Below, in pieces: positions 8,084-15,263 of a DNA stretch of 32,988 nt. A model generated the notes under the pieces. That model made no database searches and was not told the DNA's origin. It was given only the letters and a program-made list of their open reading frames with translations. Numbering within the stretch: the first letter of the stretch is position 1; each line of letters opens with the position of its first letter. This DNA comes from Pseudomonadota bacterium. GTDB taxonomy: Bacteria > Pseudomonadota > Alphaproteobacteria > Rhizobiales > Kaistiaceae. Position numbers and translations under genes: made by a program. The DNA is taken from assembly GCA_023392225.1 (NCBI GenBank), contig JAEVZM010000364.1:1-32988 (forward strand), read 5' to 3'.

Positions 8084-9274
8084 CTACCACCAGCCGAGAA
8101 GCAGCTCCTCGAGACCATCGAGGGCACGGGTCGTCAGCGAGCCGACGCCGACGTCGGCCACGGTGTAGACCGGCACACGGGCCTCCATGCCGTCGGTCGT
8201 CGACACCCGAACGTAGCCGGCCACGCGCCCGGCCGAGACCGGCGCCGGCAGGGGCCCGTCATAGACCACCTCGGCGCGCAGCGTGACGCGCCTGCTCTGC
8301 GGCATCAGAAACTCGACCGGCACCTTGCTGACCAGGCCCACCCGCGACTGGGCGCCGTTGAACACCCGCGCCTCGGCAATGACTTCCCCGGGCCCGAACA
8401 GCTCGACCCGCTGGAACTCGCGGTAGCCCCAGTCGAGCAGCTTTCGCGCCTCCTCGGCGCGGCTCTTGTCGGAGCTGGCGCCGTTGAGCGCGATGATCAG
8501 GCGCTGGCCGTCCCTGACCGTGGAGCCGGCAAGGCCGAAGCCGGATTCATCGGTCGAGCCGGTGACCAGCCCGTCGGCACCGATGTTCATCCCCAACAGA
8601 GGATTGCGGTTGAGTTGCCGGATCTTGTTCCAGGTGAACTCGGGCTCGGCGTAGATCTTGTAGAGATCGGGATACTCGCGGATCAGGTAGCCGGTAAGGG
8701 TGGCGATGTCGCGCACCGACATCACCTGGTTCGGGTCGGGCAGTCCGGTGACGTTGGTGAAGCGGGAGTTGGTCAGTCCGAGGCGCTTGGCCTCCTCGTT
8801 CATCAGCGGCACGAACGCTTCCTGCGTCCCGGCGATGCCTTCGGCCAGCACGATGCAGCCGTCGTTGGCCGACTGGATGATGACGCCGCGGATCAGGTCC
8901 TCGACCCGGATGCTCGAGCCGAGCGCGGCGAACATCGTGGTGCCGCGGGCCGGCGCGCCGCCCTGGCGCCAGGCCGTCTCGCTCACGACGAACTCGTCAT
9001 CGAGCTTGAGCCGGTCCTCGCGGAGCGCCCTGAAGACGACCGCCATGGTCATCAGCTTGGCCATGTTGGCCGGCGCCACCGCCGCGTCCGCTTCCTTTTC
9101 GAAGAGCACCGCGCCGGTATCGACGTCGACCAGGATCGCCTGGCCGGGCTTGGTCTGAAAGCCGGGATCGTCCTGCGCCAGCGCGGCGGTCGCCAAGGCC
9201 AGCAGAAGAATGAGGCTGGCGAGGATGCGGCCCGGTGCACCGCGGAACAGGATTGGTAACGTCGAGGGGATCAA
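8084..9274 (-). CDS. PBP5/6-type D-Ala-D-Ala carboxypeptidase homologue lacking catalytic residues
   Basis: A 396-residue secreted protein of the DacA/DacC family, which normally trims the terminal D-Ala from peptidoglycan stem peptides in the periplasm. A signal peptide (ILASLILLLALATAALAQ) precedes the peptidase domain, followed by a C-terminal beta domain. The fold is well preserved and the SxN motif is present as SAN (135-137). But the SxxK motif reads NMAK (70-73): Asn (AAC, 9065-9067) replaces the nucleophilic Ser. The KTG motif reads VTG (237-239), with Val (GTC, 8564-8566) replacing Lys. By family rules it cannot form an acyl-enzyme, so it is probably a pseudoenzyme. The start is TTG with GGAG seven bases upstream. 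It sits between rlpA and tmk, as in other Rhizobiales. Confidence 0.9.
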   Translation of the reverse strand: MIPSTLPILFRGAPGRILASLILLLALATAALAQDDPGFQTKPGQAILVDVDTGAVLFEKEADAAVAPANMAKLMTMAVVFRALREDRLKLDDEFVVSETAWRQGGAPARGTTMFAALGSSIRVEDLIRGVIIQSANDGCIVLAEGIAGTQEAFVPLMNEEAKRLGLTNSRFTNVTGLPDPNQVMSVRDIATLTGYLIREYPDLYKIYAEPEFTWNKIRQLNRNPLLGMNIGADGLVTGSTDESGFGLAGSTVRDGQRLIIALNGASSDKSRAEEARKLLDWGYREFQRVELFGPGEVIAEARVFNGAQSRVGLVSKVPVEFLMPQSRRVTLRAEVVYDGPLPAPVSAGRVAGYVRVSTTDGMEARVPVYTVADVGVGSLTTRALDGLEELLLGWW

Positions 9275-9358
9275 TTCAGGCTCCGGCCACCAGTCTTCCC
9301 CGGCTTGTCTCCGGTGATCATGGCAAGAACACGGGGGCCGCTCGAGGCGGCCTGCGCG

Positions 9359-10519
9359 CTACTGCGCGGCGCGCATCACGAAAGCGCCGGGAAGGCCGAG
9401 GCCACCCGCGGCGTCGATCACCGCCTGCGGGCTCACCGAGGCGCTCCCCACACGGACGCGGACGATGTGGACGCCCCGCCCCTTGCTGTTGTCTTCCGCG
9501 ATCACCGGCTCACCGAGCTTCGACAGCCGGCTCGCGACACGCTTGGCGTTTGACATGTCGGAGAACGTGCCGACCTGCACCATCTGCGGCGCCGGCACCG
9601 GTCGCGCCGGCTCGGCCACGTCGAAGGCGTCGCCGTTGGCGAGCGCGGTCGCGGCCGCCTGGGCGCGGGTGAAGACCTGCACGTCAGCCTCGGCATAGCC
9701 CTGCGCGAAGCCGGCATCGAGGATCAGCGGAGCGAGCGGATCCTGCGGCGGCGTCGCCTCGTGCGTCGCGCCGAAGGCCAGCGTCTCGTCGGCGACGCTG
9801 AAATCGACCGCCTGCCGCGACTTCGATCCGAAGGCGAGCAGCGGGCGTCGGGTCTTGGTCTCGTTCGCGGCGATCATCGTGTTGCCCATGCCGGGCAGCA
9901 TCGCCGGACCCTCGCTTGCGTCGCGATAGGACGCGACGAGCATCTTGTTGTCCTTGCCGTCCATCTGGGCGGGGCCGATGTAGTCGACCTGGACCTTGGC
10001 GGTACCGGCGCGCTTGAAATCGAGCATCGACGCGGTGGCCGACGAAACGTCGATCACACGGCTCCGGCTGAACGGGCCGCGGTCGTTGACACGGACGATG
10101 ACGGAGCGGCCATTGCCGAGATTGGTCACGCGGACATAGGAGGGCAGCGGCAGCGTCGGGTGCGCGGCCGTCAGGTCGCCCATGTCGTAGACTTCGCCAT
10201 TGGCGGTCTGCCGTCCGTGGAAATTCGCGCCATACCACGAGGCCGTGCCGGTCGTGGTGTAGCCTTCGGGATTGTCCTGGGGGACGTAGGTCTTGCCGGC
10301 CACGCGATACGGCTTGCCGACCATGTAGCGGCCGCCGCCGTCAGGAACCTTCTTGCTCCCGTTGACGACGCGCGGGCTGGACTTGCCGTACTCGGCCTCG
10401 CTGAACTTGGGAGCCAACTGCTCGGTCGACGAGCACGCCGCGAGCGCAGCACCAACGCCGACGAGGCACGCAAGGCGCCCTGTCCGACCGGTCAGATACC
10501 GCGCTGCCTGCCTCAGCAT
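9359..10519 (-). CDS. rlpA: RlpA-like septal-ring lipoprotein with SPOR domain
   Basis: A 386-residue outer-membrane lipoprotein of the RlpA family, lytic transglycosylases that cleave denuded (stem-peptide-free) glycan strands at the division site. The signal sequence ends in the lipobox LAAC, with the lipidated Cys at residue 29. A double-psi beta-barrel domain spans about 90-181, containing TAAHPTLPLPS (His 120) and VNDRGPF (Asp 146), the positions linked to catalysis in Pseudomonas RlpA. A C-terminal SPOR domain (about 311-386, starting MVQVGTFSD) should bind septal peptidoglycan. The frame is open to 10723, but ATG 10519 gives a proper lipoprotein signal. dacA lies 84 bases downstream. 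Confidence 0.93.
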   Translation of the reverse strand: MLRQAARYLTGRTGRLACLVGVGAALAACSSTEQLAPKFSEAEYGKSSPRVVNGSKKVPDGGGRYMVGKPYRVAGKTYVPQDNPEGYTTTGTASWYGANFHGRQTANGEVYDMGDLTAAHPTLPLPSYVRVTNLGNGRSVIVRVNDRGPFSRSRVIDVSSATASMLDFKRAGTAKVQVDYIGPAQMDGKDNKMLVASYRDASEGPAMLPGMGNTMIAANETKTRRPLLAFGSKSRQAVDFSVADETLAFGATHEATPPQDPLAPLILDAGFAQGYAEADVQVFTRAQAAATALANGDAFDVAEPARPVPAPQMVQVGTFSDMSNAKRVASRLSKLGEPVIAEDNSKGRGVHIVRVRVGSASVSPQAVIDAAGGLGLPGAFVMRAAQ

Positions 10520-10788
10520 GCCGTGGCCATCCGGCCCCGCACCACGCCATTCGTGGCAGCACACGTCGCTCGTAGATAAGTCGCCAATGCCCCTCGGTCC
10601 CTGTTCCCACCAACAGGTCATTCTCCGGCCAAGGACTCTAACGAACGCTAAACGGCCGACACCGGGAGTGAACCAAAGCGGGCGGCCATTTGCAAGCCTC
10701 GAATACCGCAGTGCAAACAACAAGGTGAACGGGACAGTTCCCCCTCCCCTTGTGCACGCGCCCGGCGACGGGCAAAACCGCGCTCACC
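10520..10788. promoter_or_regulatory. Divergent intergenic region rlpA / ABC-F
   Basis: These 269 bases separate two divergent start codons, so both promoters should lie here. I see no convincing -35/-10 pair and no RNA gene. A perfect inverted repeat TTTGCA-N17-TGCAAA (10689-10694 and 10712-10717) lies about 70 bases upstream of the ABC-F start and could be an operator; the spacing is that of two turns of DNA. This is inference only. Confidence 0.35.
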
Positions 10789-12669
10789 ATGCTCCACGTC
10801 AACGACATCACCTACCGCATCGGCAGCCGCGTTCTTCTCGACCATGCGACCGTCGCGCTGCCCGAGCGGTCGCGCACCGGACTCGTCGGTCGCAACGGCA
10901 GCGGCAAGCCCACGCTGTTCCGGCTGATCACCGGTGAGATCCATCCCGAGGGCGGCTCGGTGAGCGTGCCCCGGAACGCCCGGATCGGACAGGTAGCGCA
11001 GGAGGCGCCGTCCGGCTCGGAGACGCTGATCGAAGTGGTGCTCGCCGCCGATCTCGAGCGCAGCGCCCTCCTTACCGAGGCGGAGACCGCGTCCGACCCC
11101 TACCGCATCGCCGAGATCCAGACCCGGCTCGCCGACATCGAGGCGCATTCGGCAGAAGCGCGGGCGGCGGCGATTCTCGCCGGCCTCGGCTTCAGCGAGG
11201 AGACCCAGCGCGGCCCCTGCTCGGCGCTCTCGGGCGGCTGGCGGATGCGCGTCGCGCTCGCCGCGGTGCTGTTTGCCGAGCCGGACCTCCTCCTCCTCGA
11301 CGAGCCGACCAACTATCTCGACCTCGAGGGCACGATGTGGCTGCAGAGCTACCTCGCCCGCTATCCGCGGAGCGTGCTCCTGATCAGCCACGACCGGGAC
11401 CTCCTCAATACCGCGGTCGACGGCATCGTCCATCTCGACCAGGGCAAGCTCTTCTACTACCGCGGCAACTACGACTCGTTCGACCGCCAGCGCCGCGAGC
11501 GCCAGTCATTGCAGCTGAAGCTCAAGAAGAAGCAGGAAGACCAGCGCCGGCACATGGAATCGTTCGTCGAGCGGTTCCGCTACAAGGCGTCGAAGGCGCG
11601 CCAGGCGCAGTCGCGGCTGAAGGCCCTCGCCCGGCTCGAGCCGATCGCCGCCATCACGGACGAGTCGGTGGCGCCGTTCTCGTTCCCCGACCCGCAGAAG
11701 CGGCTCTCGCCGCCGATCGTGCAGATGGAGAACGCCTCGGTCGGCTACGCGCCCGGCAGGCCGATCCTCACCGGCCTCAACCTTCGCATCGACGACGACG
11801 ACCGGATCGCGCTGCTCGGCGCCAACGGAAACGGCAAGTCGACCTTCGCCAAGCTGATCGCCGGGCGCCTCGATGCCGCTGGCGGCCGCTTCAAGCGCCA
11901 CCACAACATGGACATCGCCTACTTCGCCCAGCACCAGCTCGACGAGCTCAACCCGGCGCACTCGCCCTACGACCACGTCCGCGAGCTGATGCCGGACGGC
12001 ACGGAGGCCCAGGTCCGCGCCCGTACCGGGGCGATGGGCTTCGCCAAGGGCAAGATGGACACCCCCGCCCGTGACCTCTCGGGTGGCGAGAAGGCGCGGC
12101 TCCTGCTCGGGCTCGCCACCTTCCACGGCGCGCATCTCCTGATCCTCGACGAGCCCACCAACCACCTCGACATCGACAGCCGCGAGGCGCTGGTCATGGC
12201 GCTGGCGGAGTACTCCGGCGCGGTGATCCTGATCAGCCACGACCGGCACCTGATCGAGGCCTCGGCCGACCGGCTGTGGCTGGTGGCGGGCGGCACGGTG
12301 ACGCCGTTCGACAACGATATCGAGGACTACCGCCGGCTGGTCATCGAGGGCACGCGGACAGCGGCCGACACCCGGCGGTCGGCCGCACCCGACACCGCGC
12401 TGGAGCGCCGCCGTGCTGCCGCCGACAAGCGAGCGCAATCGGCCCCTCTCCGCAAAGAAATCAAGCAGACCGAGGCCTTGATCGAGAAGCTTCAGAAAGA
12501 GGTTCAATCTCTCGACGTGAAGCTGGGCGACGAGAAGCTCTATGCCGACCCGGCCAAGGCGGCGGCGCTGGCGAAGTCCCGGGCCGATACGGTCAAGGCG
12601 ATCGAGGCGGCGGAGGAGCGCTGGCTCGCCCTCTCCGACGAGCACGAGAAGGCGGTGGCGGCCGACTGA
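10789..12669 (+). CDS. ABC-F family ATPase (Uup/YheS-like)
   Basis: A 626-residue soluble protein with two ABC ATPase domains and no membrane segments, so an ABC-F translation-associated factor and not a transporter. Domain 1 has a P-loop GRNGSGKPT (34-42), signature LSGGWRMR and Walker B LLLLDEPTNYLD. Domain 2 has an intact P-loop GANGNGKST, signature LSGGEKAR and Walker B LLILDEPTNHLD. The charged linker between them (the P-site tRNA interaction motif region) contains KLKKKQEDQRRHMESF. A C-terminal coiled coil (about 540-626) is rich in Lys and Glu. In P-loop 1 the Mg-coordinating Ser/Thr is Pro (CCC, 10909-10911), one base from Ser. ATG 10789 was chosen over TTG 10750 because MLHVNDITYRIG is the family start. 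Confidence 0.94.
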   Translation: MLHVNDITYRIGSRVLLDHATVALPERSRTGLVGRNGSGKPTLFRLITGEIHPEGGSVSVPRNARIGQVAQEAPSGSETLIEVVLAADLERSALLTEAETASDPYRIAEIQTRLADIEAHSAEARAAAILAGLGFSEETQRGPCSALSGGWRMRVALAAVLFAEPDLLLLDEPTNYLDLEGTMWLQSYLARYPRSVLLISHDRDLLNTAVDGIVHLDQGKLFYYRGNYDSFDRQRRERQSLQLKLKKKQEDQRRHMESFVERFRYKASKARQAQSRLKALARLEPIAAITDESVAPFSFPDPQKRLSPPIVQMENASVGYAPGRPILTGLNLRIDDDDRIALLGANGNGKSTFAKLIAGRLDAAGGRFKRHHNMDIAYFAQHQLDELNPAHSPYDHVRELMPDGTEAQVRARTGAMGFAKGKMDTPARDLSGGEKARLLLGLATFHGAHLLILDEPTNHLDIDSREALVMALAEYSGAVILISHDRHLIEASADRLWLVAGGTVTPFDNDIEDYRRLVIEGTRTAADTRRSAAPDTALERRRAAADKRAQSAPLRKEIKQTEALIEKLQKEVQSLDVKLGDEKLYADPAKAAALAKSRADTVKAIEAAEERWLALSDEHEKAVAAD

Positions 12670-12672
12670 GCC

Positions 12673-13122
12673 TCAGCCTTTCCGCTCCCAGCGGCCGCGC
12701 TCGGACTGCTGCCAGTAGGTCGCCTCGTGCCCGGCGGCCTTGGTCTCCTTCCACGTCATGCGGGCGCGGTCGACCGCGTCGTTGTCATGACCGTCGAAGA
12801 TCCGCACCACCCGCTCGTAGCCGGCCGGATCGGGCATCGCTGCGCCGTCGGTGACGAAGCGGACCGTGGCGCCGTTGGGGTTGTCGTCGTCGGTGGTCAG
12901 CCAGATCGGCTGCGCCTCGGCCTGGCCATCCTTAACCGTGCCGTGCGGCAGGAAGCCCTCGTCGCGATAGGTCCAGAGATGGGCATCGATCGCCTCGCAG
13001 CGTTCCTCGGTGCCGAATTGCACGACCGTCCGCCAGCCACGCTCAAGGCACTTCTCCAGCAGCCCCGGCAGCACGCGCTCCAGCGGCTGCCGATCGAGGT
13101 GGTAGAACAGGATCTCGGTCAT
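12673..13122 (-). CDS. holC: DNA polymerase III chi subunit
   Basis: A 149-residue chi subunit, which links the clamp loader to SSB on the lagging strand. The start MTEILFYHLDRQPLE and the stretch GWRTVVQFGTEERCEAID are typical of alphaproteobacterial HolC, as is the WTYRDEGFLPHG segment. The ATG overlaps the stop of the upstream toxin gene (ATGA), so its translation is probably coupled to the toxin. In relatives it usually follows pepA directly; here a toxin-antitoxin pair stands between them. It is convergent with the ABC-F gene, with three bases between the stops. Confidence 0.94.
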   Translation of the reverse strand: MTEILFYHLDRQPLERVLPGLLEKCLERGWRTVVQFGTEERCEAIDAHLWTYRDEGFLPHGTVKDGQAEAQPIWLTTDDDNPNGATVRFVTDGAAMPDPAGYERVVRIFDGHDNDAVDRARMTWKETKAAGHEATYWQQSERGRWERKG

Positions 13123-13427
13123 TGGGGATCCTCGACGCCGGAAGTTCCCGTCGGCCAAGGTTCTCGCCTCGCATCGCGCACATGGACAATCCACACCGCA
13201 TCAGGGGCGATGGCATAGTAGAGCTTGTACGGATGCCGCGGGACCGACATTTCTCGGACTTCCGGTACATCCGTCACTGCACCTGCCTCAGGAAAGCCCG
13301 CAATCAGGCGCGTGACTCGAACAATCGCCTGGCTGACGGACTTGGCACCAGCCGGCGAGCTCGCCCGAACATAGTCGAGAATCGCGCCGAGCTCACTGGC
13401 CGCTCGCTCCGTGTACCGAACCCGCAT
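13119..13427 (-). CDS. RelE/ParE-family toxin
   Basis: A 102-residue protein of the RelE/ParE superfamily of type II toxins, which act as ribosome-dependent mRNA nucleases or gyrase poisons. The beginning MRVRYTERAASELGAILDYV, the central RLIAGFPEAG and the end PYKLYYAIAPDAVWIVHVRDARR are typical: short helical hairpin, then a beta sheet with a conserved PYxxxY and a basic R near the C-terminus. It overlaps the antitoxin stop by one base (TGATG) and its own stop overlaps the holC ATG. A ParE-like identity is more likely than RelE proper, but sequence alone does not settle the target. Confidence 0.88.
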   Translation of the reverse strand: MRVRYTERAASELGAILDYVRASSPAGAKSVSQAIVRVTRLIAGFPEAGAVTDVPEVREMSVPRHPYKLYYAIAPDAVWIVHVRDARREPWPTGTSGVEDPQ

Positions 13428-13648
13428 CAGGTGCGACGCAATATGGAAGCCACCCTCTCGTCGGTCGCGAACTTACCGTGTCGTGCCTGGCTGAGCCCGT
13501 CTTCCACCGCCGCGCGCGTCTCCGCATCGAGCTTGACCATCCCATCGGGGACGGAGGTGATCATCATGATCATTTCAGCAAGCTCATCCTGCTCGGCAGC
13601 CGGAAGCCGCCGCGCCTCGGCGATTGCCTTCTCGAGCAGTTCGGTCAT
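13427..13648 (-). CDS. Antitoxin of the RelE/ParE pair
   Basis: A 73-residue acidic-helical protein directly upstream of, and overlapping, the toxin gene, the usual antitoxin-first order. The N-terminal half is a charged helix (LLEKAIAEARRLPAAEQDEL). The C-terminal half has LDAETRAAVEDGLSQA followed by GKFATDERVASILRR, a pattern common in antitoxins of ParE-type pairs where it wraps the toxin. It has a strong ribosome binding site (GGAGGG seven bases before the ATG) and lies 28 bases downstream of pepA, so it may be read from the pepA transcript; no separate promoter is obvious in that gap. Confidence 0.82.
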   Translation of the reverse strand: MTELLEKAIAEARRLPAAEQDELAEMIMMITSVPDGMVKLDAETRAAVEDGLSQARHGKFATDERVASILRRT

Positions 13649-13676
13649 GGGCTCGACCCTCCGTCTTGTCGGAATC

Positions 13677-15167
13677 CTACCGCTCGTATGCGTCGCTGAC
13701 CAGACGGTCGAGCAGGCGCACGCCCCAGCCCGAGGCCCACGAGCGGTTGGTCTCGGTCTGCGGCGAGCCCATGGCGGTGCCGGCGATGTCGAGATGCACC
13801 CAAGGGGTATCCTTGACGAAGCGCTTGATGAACTGGGCGCCGGTGATCGAGCCCGCGGCGCGGCCGCCGATGTTCTTCATGTCGGCGAACTTGGAATCGA
13901 GCAGCTTGTCGTAGTCCGGCCCGAGCGGCATCCGCCAGACCAGCTCGCCCGTCGCCTCGCCGGCGGCCGACAGGGCCGTGGCGAGATCGTCGTCGCTCGA
14001 GAACATGCCGGCATAGTGGTGGCCGAGGGCGATGATCACGGCGCCGGTGAGCGTCGCGAGGTCGATCATGAAGCGGGGCTTGAAGCGATCCTCGGCATAG
14101 GAGACGAGGTCGGCGAGCACCAGCCGGCCCTCGGCGTCGGTGTTGATCACCTCGATCGTCTTGCCGGCGCGCGCCGTGACGATGTCGCCGGGGCGCTGCG
14201 CCGCGCCGTCGGGCATGTTCTCGACCAGGCCGATGATGCCGACGGCATTGACCTTGGCCTTTCGGCCGGCGAGCGCGCACATGAGCCCGGTGACGGCGGC
14301 GGCACCGCCCATGTCGCCCTTCATGTCCTCCATGCCGGCGGCGGGCTTGATCGAGATGCCGCCAGTGTCGAACACCACGCCCTTGCCGATGAAGCAGAGC
14401 GGCTGTTCCTTGGCCTTGCCGCCGTTCCAGCGCATCACGGCGACGCGCGGCGGCCGGACCGAGCCCTGGGCGACGCCCAGGAGCGCCCCCATGTCCTGCT
14501 TGCGCAGCTCCTTCTCGCCGAGAATCTCGACGCTGAGGCCGAGCTTCGACAGCGCCTTGGCGCGGTCGGCGAACTCGACCGGGCCGAGCACGTTGGCGGG
14601 CTCGTTGACGAGGTCGCGGGCAAGCACCACGCCATCGGCGATCGCAGCCCCCGCCGCCCAGGCGCGTCGGGCCTTCGTCGGGTCAGCCACGGCAAGAGTG
14701 ACCGAGACCGGCTTGGTGGCCTCGCCATTGTCCGCCTTCGGCTTCTTGTACTTGTCGAAGGCATAGGCGCGAAGCCGGAGGCCAAGGGCGAAGTCGGCCG
14801 CCTGCGCGGCACTTACCGCCTCGTCACCGGCGAGCTCGAGCGCCACAGTTGCGGCCTCCGCCTTCCCCAGGGCTCCGAACACCGTTCCGCCGAGGCGCAG
14901 CCAGTCCTGCTCCTTCAGATCGGCCGGCTTGCCGGCGCCGACGACGAGGAGCCGGTCGAGACCGGTGTCGGCCGGCGCGAGGATGTCGAGCGTGCTCATC
15001 GCCTTGCCCGAGAAACCGGCAGTCTTGGCGGCGCGCCCGATCAGCTCGTCCAGCCCGAGCCGGGTCGCGGTCTCGCCGAGGGCGAGGTCAGCGCCGGCGA
15101 GAAGCACGAGGGTGCCCTCTGCCTTGGTCACGGGCTTGGCGAACGAAATCCTGGCACGGTCGGTCAT
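13677..15167 (-). CDS. pepA: Leucyl aminopeptidase (M17)
   Basis: A 496-residue cytosolic M17 aminopeptidase that removes N-terminal residues using two metal ions; some homologues also bind DNA. The metal and catalytic segments are intact: FIGKGVVFDTGGIS, MKGDMGGAAAV and the family signature NTDAEGRLVLAD, plus MIDLATLTGA and HLDIAGTA near the end. The length is normal. ATG 15167 is preceded by AGAGGTAG at a suitable distance. Downstream lies the toxin-antitoxin pair and then holC; upstream (97 bases) ends the ArnT-like glycosyltransferase. Confidence 0.97.
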   Translation of the reverse strand: MTDRARISFAKPVTKAEGTLVLLAGADLALGETATRLGLDELIGRAAKTAGFSGKAMSTLDILAPADTGLDRLLVVGAGKPADLKEQDWLRLGGTVFGALGKAEAATVALELAGDEAVSAAQAADFALGLRLRAYAFDKYKKPKADNGEATKPVSVTLAVADPTKARRAWAAGAAIADGVVLARDLVNEPANVLGPVEFADRAKALSKLGLSVEILGEKELRKQDMGALLGVAQGSVRPPRVAVMRWNGGKAKEQPLCFIGKGVVFDTGGISIKPAAGMEDMKGDMGGAAAVTGLMCALAGRKAKVNAVGIIGLVENMPDGAAQRPGDIVTARAGKTIEVINTDAEGRLVLADLVSYAEDRFKPRFMIDLATLTGAVIIALGHHYAGMFSSDDDLATALSAAGEATGELVWRMPLGPDYDKLLDSKFADMKNIGGRAAGSITGAQFIKRFVKDTPWVHLDIAGTAMGSPQTETNRSWASGWGVRLLDRLVSDAYER

Positions 15168-15263
15168 TGAATCTACCTCTGGTCTCGGGCGCGGGCGGGA
15201 GCAGGCAGCCCTGAATTGGCCCTTAATTGCGACTTCGCGCGGGCGAAGTCCACTCCCAACCGG

